From: Haliscomenobacter sp041740695
GTDB lineage: Bacteria; Bacteroidota; Bacteroidia; Chitinophagales; Saprospiraceae
Assembly: GCF_041740695.1 (NCBI RefSeq)
Contig: NZ_JBGSLK010000007.1
Coordinates: forward strand, 1 to 64,000
Length of the DNA stretch: 64,000 nucleotides
Direction of reading: 5' to 3'
This document shows, piece by piece, positions 58,205 to 64,000 of this stretch. The notes below the pieces were generated by a model. That model made no database searches, was not told where the DNA came from, and saw only the letters and a list, made by a program, of their open reading frames with translations. The position numbers and the translations under genes are program-made. Each line of letters opens with the position of its first letter. Position 1 is the first letter of the stretch.

Positions 58205-59764
58205 TTATGAGACTAGCTCCAAACGCCGCTCATACCGTTCTTTTACTACCTGTGCCAGGGTCTTATGCTGAATTTTGCTTTCTACCCAGGATTCAATGTC
58301 GAGAAAGATGAAGGAGCGTTTTTCAAATTCATCTTGCTTGAGCTCTTGTAGCTTTTTGCGAAAATCCAAAAACAATTTAGCTGTATCGTCCGGTCTGGCA
58401 TTGATCAGACGGCGGAAAAAACTGATACTGGCCTTCTGTAATTTGCTGGTGTCCTGCATTTTACTGATAAATCGGGCCGTATTGTTGACGACATAATCCA
58501 AAAAGTCCATGTTTTTGAGGTCGTAATGCGCCATGATGAACAAAAGGCTGGCATAAGCTTGCATGTCTTCCCGCAGGGCTTTACCCGGGTGGTTCAAAAT
58601 TTGATTGAGGTAATCAATGGCCTGAGCGGGTTTGCCCGCGCCCATCCACAACCAGGCAATTTTGAAGTAAAAAATCAGCAGTTTGTGTGCATCCAATTTA
58701 TTGCCATATTTCCGGATACGGCGTAAGACGTGTTGCAGCGTAGCGCCAGTACCTTCCTGAAAACTTCCCTCCAAAAAATGACGATTGAAGCGCCCCTGGT
58801 GTACAAACAGAAAGGAAAGGATTTGGGAGTTGTAATTAAACTTGGGATAAACCTCTTTGCGGAATTTTTCAAAACGATCCAGGGTACGGATGAACACCGG
58901 ATAATTCCGCAAATAAAACGCAGTAACCAACAATTGGTGCATCCCGATCATGTACATGTCCATGTCCATTTCGATCATCTTGGGCTCGGAGGCGTACAGG
59001 TTTACCCACTTTTCGGCGTACTCCTCACATTTGTCGTATTCCTGCAACAGGTAGTGATACCAATAATAGGCGTGGTAGACATGGATTTTTTCAAAAAAGG
59101 TATGGGCTTCCTCCTCCTGCCTGGGGAGTTTAGTCCGAAAATGATCTTCAAGCTTTGCCCGCCCTTCTTGAGTTTTGATGTGCCCCTCGTTGATGAAAAG
59201 GCGTTGCAGGGCCAGTTTAAAGTTGGACAAAAGAGCAATCGACAAATTGGTATTGCTATGGGTTTCGGATTCGACTTGTAATTCATCCATCCTCTCGGTG
59301 GTACTGCGCGTAATGTGGCGCGACTCGATCCTTTTTTCAAATTCTACAATTTCCAATTGCAGAATGTCGTGGTTGATTTTATTGGCCAGGGTTTTGGCTT
59401 TGGCCAGCAGTTTTAAGGATTGTAAATAGAGCCCCTTACCGTACAAGATAACCGCATAATCGATCCATTCCCGGATTTGGATTTCTTCGTGTTTGTGAAT
59501 CTCCATCAAGCGCAGACAAGTCAGAATATGTTGGTACAAATGCCGCTTGAGGTTGGAGAGTTGGCTTTTATTCGAATCCTTGAGTTTGCGGATGATGGTT
59601 TCTTCGTCAAAGTCCTTTTGTTTTTCGAGCAAATCAAAAAGTTGCAAAAATTTAGCGTCACTTTCTCCTTGTATTCGCTTGGCATACAGGCGAAAATTGC
59701 GCTTTTCAGCCTTGGTTAGAGACTGAATCATTTCAAAAAGCTGATCTCCATGAGAGATGGGCAT
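58205..59764 (-). CDS. Conserved helical-repeat protein of unknown function
   Basis: This is a 519-residue soluble protein, almost entirely alpha-helical with TPR-like paired helices. The N-terminal block SLTKAEKRNFRLYAKRIQGE followed by KFLQLFDLLEKQKDFDEE is a recognisable opening of an uncharacterised Bacteroidota family whose members are about 500 residues long. No signal peptide, membrane helix or catalytic motif is visible. It could be a scaffold or regulator; no function is known to me. The neighbours (HAD protein, possible tiny membrane protein) do not suggest a pathway. The ATG at 59764 is the natural start. Confidence 0.8.
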   Translation of the reverse strand: MPISHGDQLFEMIQSLTKAEKRNFRLYAKRIQGESDAKFLQLFDLLEKQKDFDEETIIRKLKDSNKSQLSNLKRHLYQHILTCLRLMEIHKHEEIQIREWIDYAVILYGKGLYLQSLKLLAKAKTLANKINHDILQLEIVEFEKRIESRHITRSTTERMDELQVESETHSNTNLSIALLSNFKLALQRLFINEGHIKTQEGRAKLEDHFRTKLPRQEEEAHTFFEKIHVYHAYYWYHYLLQEYDKCEEYAEKWVNLYASEPKMIEMDMDMYMIGMHQLLVTAFYLRNYPVFIRTLDRFEKFRKEVYPKFNYNSQILSFLFVHQGRFNRHFLEGSFQEGTGATLQHVLRRIRKYGNKLDAHKLLIFYFKIAWLWMGAGKPAQAIDYLNQILNHPGKALREDMQAYASLLFIMAHYDLKNMDFLDYVVNNTARFISKMQDTSKLQKASISFFRRLINARPDDTAKLFLDFRKKLQELKQDEFEKRSFIFLDIESWVESKIQHKTLAQVVKERYERRLELVS

Positions 59765-60021
59765 AACATTGATTTTTAAACAATAATGCTTTTTTTAACT
59801 GCGGTTTTTTCCGTTAAAGAGTTAACTATCAAATACTTGAAAACAGCAAAATCCGGCATCAATGTGGCAGGTTTCAGCAATCAAATTGCACTAACCTAGG
59901 TTGGTGATCACAATTGGCGGCAAAAATGCCTATCCAGACATGAAAATACGACCTAATTTTGAATTGTTCAAACAGCAAAGAGGAAACAGCGTAGTAAGCA
60001 AAATTAATCCTCTTTACTCGT

Positions 60022-60186
60022 TTGTTCACCGTTGGTAGTCAGGGGCAGGAACTGAGAGAAAAGGAGACCACGTCTACCCAAGCCCTAACCACCATAGTTG
60101 TTGCTGCCCTTTTTTGGGCGGCATTACTCGGTCTATTTGGTTTTCTTATTTGGATAGCAAATCTGGCAGAGTTGAAAAAGGACTGA
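60022..60186 (+). CDS. Possible small single-helix membrane protein
   Basis: This short frame of about 54 residues ends at TGA 60184-60186 and encodes a polar N-terminus (GQELREKETTSTQ), one clear membrane helix (LTTIVVAALFWAALLGLFGF) and a short charged tail (ANLAELKKD). It has no ATG; a TTG at 60022 is a possible start, and CTG at 60052 is an alternative. An in-frame stop at 59995 limits any extension. An intrinsic terminator begins 9 bp after the stop codon, which argues for a real + strand transcript. It could also be the decayed end of a former gene. No family is recognised. Confidence 0.4.
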   Translation: MFTVGSQGQELREKETTSTQALTTIVVAALFWAALLGLFGFLIWIANLAELKKD

Positions 60187-60194
60187 TAGTTTCC

Positions 60195-60229
60195 GCAAGC
60201 CCGGGGGATATTTCTCGCCGGGTTTTTGC
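60195..60229 (+). terminator. Intrinsic terminator
   Basis: GCAAGCCCGG and CCGGGTTTTTGC pair around a 13-base loop and continue into a T-rich tract. It follows the possible small gene directly. Confidence 0.65.
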
Positions 60230-60331
60230 TTTTTGTACAAGTTTGTCGCAAGCTACACTACAGATCACAACAAAGTATCCAATCGAAAACAAAAGTAGTT
60301 TTTTTTCGTTGGGAAAAAAAGCATTAATACC

Positions 60332-60802
60332 ATGAGAATACTAATGGTTTGCCTTGGTAACATTTGTCGTTCACCCCTGGCGGAAGGCATTTTGAAAGAC
60401 AAGGTGAAAAAAGCCGGTCTGGCCTGGGAAGTAGATTCTGCGGGAATAGGCGACTGGCATACCGGAGAATTACCTGATAAACGTTCTATATCCACCGCCC
60501 GGCAGTACGGCATCGACATCACCGATCAACGCGCCCGCCAAATCCGCAAAGAAGATCTACTCCACTTTGACCTCATCCTGGCCATGGACGATTCCAACCT
60601 GCGCCAAATTCAATTGTTGGCCAAACAGGTGCAAAATCCCAAGTCCCAAGTCGAAATGATCCTGAATTATTTAACCCCTGGCAAAAACCAATCGGTGCCT
60701 GATCCTTATTATGGCGGGCTGGATGGTTTTGAAAAGGTGTTTCAGATGCTGGATGAGGCAACGGATAAGATTGTGGAAAGGGTGATGAGCTATGAAGTTT
60801 AA
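60332..60802 (+). CDS. Low-molecular-weight protein-tyrosine phosphatase
   Basis: This 156-residue phosphatase has the P-loop CLGNICRS at residues 7-14 (nucleophile Cys7, Arg13) and the general-acid aspartate in PDPYYGG near residue 124, complete for catalysis. Similar enzymes act on tyrosine-phosphorylated proteins or polysaccharide-synthesis regulators; no kinase partner is adjacent. The ATG at 60332 is the standard start. Its stop codon is followed at once by the GACGAAT-type inverted repeat 60801-60881. Confidence 0.95.
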   Translation: MRILMVCLGNICRSPLAEGILKDKVKKAGLAWEVDSAGIGDWHTGELPDKRSISTARQYGIDITDQRARQIRKEDLLHFDLILAMDDSNLRQIQLLAKQVQNPKSQVEMILNYLTPGKNQSVPDPYYGGLDGFEKVFQMLDEATDKIVERVMSYEV

Positions 60803-60881
60803 TGACGAATGTTTCGAATGACGAATGACGAATTGGAGGGCAACGCGCCAAATTCGTCATTCGTCATTCGAAATATTCGTC
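60801..60881. repeat. Family-3 gene-end inverted repeat, copy a
   Basis: The arms are of AATGACGAAT words (60801-60834 and 60850-60881) and the loop has a short TTGG...CCAA stem. The left arm overlaps the stop codon of the phosphatase gene. Copy b lies at 62405-62513. Confidence 0.85.
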
Positions 60882-60962
60882 ACTTGGCACAACCATCCCA
60901 CCCAGTTTTTTCTCTGTAAAAGGTCCACTTAATCTCCTGACCACAGAGAAATCCATTCGCAC

Positions 60963-62399
60963 ATGAAATCTATATTTTGGGGGTTCTTCCTCCTCCTGTT
61001 CACCAACCTATCTGCCCAAGATAGTTCAAATTATGACCCCGATAAAAAATACCATCCCGACAGTTTACAACGCTGGACGACCAGCATCATGACGGAGTTG
61101 GGGCGAAAGCACCCCGGATTTTACCGCTATACGACAAAGTCTCGCTTTGATTTCCTGATTGACTCCACTACCCAGACCATCAAAGACTCTTTGAATGAAT
61201 TGAGTTTTTACCGAAAAATAAAGCCCTTGTTTGCCCAAATTGGCTGTTTGCACACCGGGGTAAGCCTTTCAAAAGCCTGCAACAATTACCTCGACAGCAC
61301 CTCAACTTTGCTCCCATTTGAAGTATTTATTGACAAGGACAAAAAAGTTTATGTAGTAAAAAATTATGCTCCAAACTCCTCCATTCCCTTAAAAGCTGAA
61401 ATCCTTGCCGTCAATGAGCAGCCCATTGGCGAGATTCTCCACACCCTGATCAAAGCCATTCCAGCTGACGGGTACAATGAAACCGAAAAAATCCTGCTCT
61501 TGAACCACCGCTTCGCCTTTTGGTACCAAACCATGATCGAGCTAAGCGAAAATTTCACGATCCACACCACATTTCAGGAAAACGAAGCAACGCATGTAGT
61601 CAAAGGAGTAAACAAAGGCCTATTTCCCACCCTAGCCTCACTGGAATCGGCAAATGTCAAACAGTTGAACCTCGACATTGTGGACAAAACGGGCATTCTC
61701 ACCATTCATTCCTTTGCCAAATCGGTGATTAAAAAAAATGGTCAGCGCTTCAAACCATTCATCAGGACCACTTTTACAGACTTAAAAAAACAAGGGATTG
61801 AAAATTTGGTCATCGACCTTCGCTACAACAGTGGTGGAACCGATGGGAATGCAGCTTTGTTGGCCTCCTATTTTTTTGATCAACGATTCAGGTATTGGGA
61901 AAAAATTGAAGTCACCGAGGCGGTGGCCAAGGAGATCAAGGGAGTGTACCGGCTTTTTTTCAAGAAACCAGAGCAACAGGATTCGACCTATTTGTGGAAA
62001 AAGACCTGGGTGACCAGCGAGTTCGATTATTACCAGGTACAAAAACCGGCCAGGCATAACTTTAAAGGGCAAACCTACCTTTTGACCAATGGGCTGTGCA
62101 TGTCTTCTTGCAGTGACTTTACCGCCATCCTTGCACACAACAAAAAGACGCTGGTGATCGGACAGGAAAGTGGCGGTGGATACCAGGGCAATACCAGTGG
62201 CATGATGCCCACAACCAGCATTCCTACTGGACTAAGCATATCGGTTCCGCTGCAAAAATACACCAATGCGGTCGATCCCAAGATCAACTTCGGACGGGGC
62301 ACAATCCCTAATTACATCCTGTACCCAAGTGTGGAAGATTGGATGAATAAAAAGGATGTGGAGTTGGAATTTGTATTGAAATTGATCAATAGCAATTAG
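60963..62399 (+). CDS. Exported S41-family peptidase-like protein
   Basis: This 478-residue exported protein has a signal peptide (MKSIFWGFFLLLFTNLSAQ). A PDZ-like region (about 125-190; AEILAVNEQPIGEILHTLI) is followed by a C-terminal S41 tail-protease domain: NLVIDLRYNSGGTDGNA (the conserved RxNGG-type strand), then NGLCMSSCSDFTAIL with the probable catalytic serine, and IGQESGGGYQGNTSG. The usual catalytic lysine position after the serine is not the canonical GEKTxGG, so the mechanism could be as in tricorn/IRBP-like members. The peptide substrate is unknown. It ends at a family-3 repeat convergent with sucA. Confidence 0.87.
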   Translation: MKSIFWGFFLLLFTNLSAQDSSNYDPDKKYHPDSLQRWTTSIMTELGRKHPGFYRYTTKSRFDFLIDSTTQTIKDSLNELSFYRKIKPLFAQIGCLHTGVSLSKACNNYLDSTSTLLPFEVFIDKDKKVYVVKNYAPNSSIPLKAEILAVNEQPIGEILHTLIKAIPADGYNETEKILLLNHRFAFWYQTMIELSENFTIHTTFQENEATHVVKGVNKGLFPTLASLESANVKQLNLDIVDKTGILTIHSFAKSVIKKNGQRFKPFIRTTFTDLKKQGIENLVIDLRYNSGGTDGNAALLASYFFDQRFRYWEKIEVTEAVAKEIKGVYRLFFKKPEQQDSTYLWKKTWVTSEFDYYQVQKPARHNFKGQTYLLTNGLCMSSCSDFTAILAHNKKTLVIGQESGGGYQGNTSGMMPTTSIPTGLSISVPLQKYTNAVDPKINFGRGTIPNYILYPSVEDWMNKKDVELEFVLKLINSN

Positions 62400-62404
62400 A
62401 CCTG

Positions 62405-62513
62405 TCAAGTGACGAATTTTCCGAATGACGAATCCACCCGGCACTTCGGCTTCGCTCAGTGACCGGGTGGATTCGTCATTCGGAAAATTCGTCATTCAAC
62501 TAATTCGTCATTC
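62405..62513. repeat. Family-3 inverted repeat, copy b, with a shared core module
   Basis: The arms are of GACGAATTTTCCGAATGACG words and the inner stem is CCACCCGG/CCGGGTGG. The core CACTTCGGCTTCGCTCAGTG is the exact reverse complement of the loop in the family-1 copy at 26944-27064. The right arm contains the TGA stop codon of sucA (62508-62510). Confidence 0.9.
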
Positions 62514-64000
62514 CACAAACGCTTTCTGCAAAATATTCTCTTGCTGCTGATCATGGATTTTTTTGAACCCAACTGCCGGTGAAGCACTGGCTCGGCGCGA
62601 AATGCGCTGTAAGTTGCGATCAGTTTCCCAATTCAATTTCATGTATTGCCAGGCGCCCATGTTGGCTGATTCTTCCTGCACCCAAAAAATTTCAGCTTTT
62701 GGTGAGCGCTTAAGGATTTCAGCCAGTTGGTTTTCAGGCAGCGGGTACAATTGCTCAACCCGGACAATGGCCACATCTTCACGGTTCAGTTCACGTTTGC
62801 GTTGGGCCAGGTCATAATATATCTTTCCCGAACAGAACAAAAGCCGCTTGATGTTTTTTGCATTCTTGCTGTTCACCGTAGGGTCATCGATGACTTCCTG
62901 GAACGCCTTCCCTATTTCAAAATCTGCTACAGGTGAAACACATTCTGGATGGCGCAGCAAAGACTTGGGCGACATAACCACCAGAGGTTTACGGAATTCC
63001 CAGGCTTGTTGTCTGCGCAAGAGGTGGAAGAAGTTGGCCGGAGAGCTGATATTGGTAACCACCATATTCAAATCGGCGCAACTCTGGAGGAAGCGCTCCA
63101 AACGGGCACTCGAGTGTTCGGGCCCCTGGCCTTCGTAACCATGAGGCAGCAGCAAGGTCAGCCCCGACATGCGGTGCCATTTACTTTCACCTGCTGAGAT
63201 GAACTGGTCGATGATGGTTTGCGCACCATTGAAGAAGTCGCCAAACTGCGCTTCCCAGATCACCAGGTTATGGGGGTCGGCCAAAGAATAGCCAAACTCA
63301 AAACCCATTACCGCAAATTCAGACAGCAGCGAGTTGTAAATGCGGAACTTGCCCTGATTCTCACTGATGTTGTCCAGGCGATTCAGCTCTTCGGTGGTTT
63401 TGGCATCCCGCAATACTGCATGGCGGTGGGAGAAGGTCCCCCGCTTGACGTCCTGACCACTCATTCTGACATCTTTGCCTTCCATCAAAATGGAGGCGTA
63501 GGCCATTAGTTCCGCAGTCGCCCAATCAATCAAGCCTTTGGTCAACAACTTTTTATTGTTTTCCAACAAACGGCTAACCTTTGGGATGGGACGGAAGTGC
63601 GAAGGAATGGTATTGAGATGGTTGAGAATAGCTTCCACCTGCGTTTTTTCAATCCCCGTTGCTGGTGATTTCAGGAAATCTTCAGCTGTGGCATGGCGCA
63701 ATTTTTTCCATTCCTCTTCGGGCTCCTGTAAGTTATAAGGTAGTGGTCTTTCTTTGACGTCGTCCAAACGCGCTTGTAAGTTGGCCCAGAAGGTTTTTTC
63801 CAGGTCATCCGCCAATTGCTTGGATAATTCGCCCATTTCGACCAGTTCTTTCATGTAGATCTCCCGGGGATTGGGGTGTACGCTGATGGCCTGGTACAGG
63901 TCGGGCTGGGTGAACATTGGATCATCACCCTCGTTATGGCCATGTTTGCGATAACATAGCATGTCAATGAACACATCAGAATTGAATTCCTGGCGATACT
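62508..64000 (-). CDS. sucA: 2-oxoglutarate dehydrogenase E1 component, 3' part
   Basis: This is the C-terminal portion (about 497 residues here; the full protein is about 920-940) of the thiamine-diphosphate-dependent E1 subunit that decarboxylates 2-oxoglutarate in the TCA cycle. The frame is open to the window edge (YRQEFNSDVFIDMLCYRKHG). Conserved E1 blocks are visible: YRKHGHNEGDDPMFTQP, RGTFSHRHAVLRD, MGFEFGYSLADPHNLVIWEAQFGDFFNGAQ, LLLPHGYEGQGPEHSSARLERFLQ and SPKSLLRHP. The stop codon is formed by the family-3 repeat. The sucB gene is not visible on this side. Confidence 0.96.
   Translation of the reverse strand, partial: YRQEFNSDVFIDMLCYRKHGHNEGDDPMFTQPDLYQAISVHPNPREIYMKELVEMGELSKQLADDLEKTFWANLQARLDDVKERPLPYNLQEPEEEWKKLRHATAEDFLKSPATGIEKTQVEAILNHLNTIPSHFRPIPKVSRLLENNKKLLTKGLIDWATAELMAYASILMEGKDVRMSGQDVKRGTFSHRHAVLRDAKTTEELNRLDNISENQGKFRIYNSLLSEFAVMGFEFGYSLADPHNLVIWEAQFGDFFNGAQTIIDQFISAGESKWHRMSGLTLLLPHGYEGQGPEHSSARLERFLQSCADLNMVVTNISSPANFFHLLRRQQAWEFRKPLVVMSPKSLLRHPECVSPVADFEIGKAFQEVIDDPTVNSKNAKNIKRLLFCSGKIYYDLAQRKRELNREDVAIVRVEQLYPLPENQLAEILKRSPKAEIFWVQEESANMGAWQYMKLNWETDRNLQRISRRASASPAVGFKKIHDQQQENILQKAFVE

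Larger units (their letters stand above)
59765..60331. other. 567-bp region with a possible tiny gene
   Basis: The left half is AT-rich without a feature I can name. The right half holds a possible small membrane-protein gene (60022-60186) with a terminator directly after it (60195-60229). The 70-aa minus-strand frame there is a shadow. Confidence 0.5.

Noticed and set aside
60039..60251. 70-aa minus-strand frame in the gap before the phosphatase gene
   Set aside because: It opposes the better-supported small plus-strand frame and reads through the terminator stem.

Overview
The window looks like chromosomal DNA of a Bacteroidota bacterium, most likely a Saprospiria-type gliding or filamentous organism (Haliscomenobacter/Lewinella-like; this placement is inferred). 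Supporting features are type IX secretion (T9SS) sorting domains of both type A and type B, a PorP/SprF outer-membrane protein, a SprE/PorW lipoprotein, SprB-type repeats in a giant surface protein, Bacteroidota-specific families (DUF983, head-GIN adhesin, DUF6427-like), and promoters of the TTTG-N19-23-TAnnTTTG type. Base composition is moderate, except for an AT-rich patch at 1016-1930.

Layout. 1-2000: four small orphan genes on the minus strand, two of them AT-rich and one apparently missing its 5' end. 2089-14665: a giant repeat-rich surface protein, a soluble hybrid histidine kinase with REC and HPt domains, and a second T9SS-exported protein. 15025-18393: a secreted TlpA-like thioredoxin protein and PorP/SprF. 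18706-20537: bactofilin, AtpZ, an AtpI-like membrane protein and a biotin carrier protein. 20573-27342 (all minus): DsbD, PurQ, a DUF6427-like membrane protein, a Cys/Met gamma-family PLP enzyme, a DEDDh exonuclease and a stand-alone SWIM zinc finger. 27405-34292: a propeller-like secreted protein, a MetE catalytic-core protein, a membrane protein, a GNAT acetyltransferase, MlaE/MlaF-type lipid transport genes, tRNA-Leu(GAG), an ArsR regulator, DUF983 and a Crp/Fnr regulator. 34507-40322: a NagX-like acyltransferase, a GIN-domain protein, an NTF2-like lipoprotein, RecG and RbfA. 40626-53099: a T9SS-exported metalloprotease, a double D-Ala-D-Ala-ligase-like/PASTA membrane protein, a rhodanese, an SSS transporter, a decayed serine hydrolase and an FtsX/MacB-type permease. 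53181-64000: SprE, an M23 peptidase, a HAD protein, a helical-repeat protein, a possible tiny membrane protein, a low-molecular-weight phosphatase, an S41-like protease and the 3' part of sucA.

The genes do not form one pathway. Two themes recur: cell-envelope and T9SS biology (PorP, SprE, three sorting-domain cargo proteins, M23 peptidase, PASTA ligase, bactofilin) and ordinary housekeeping.

The most striking signal is non-coding. About twenty long imperfect inverted repeats sit between genes. Many share one architecture (arms built from short tandem words, plus a GC-rich or conserved core) but use unrelated sequences. Most start within about 10 bp of a stop codon. Several families occur more than once here, two families share the same core module, and in at least two genes the repeat has altered the end of the protein. 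This is the best candidate for an under-described system in the window.
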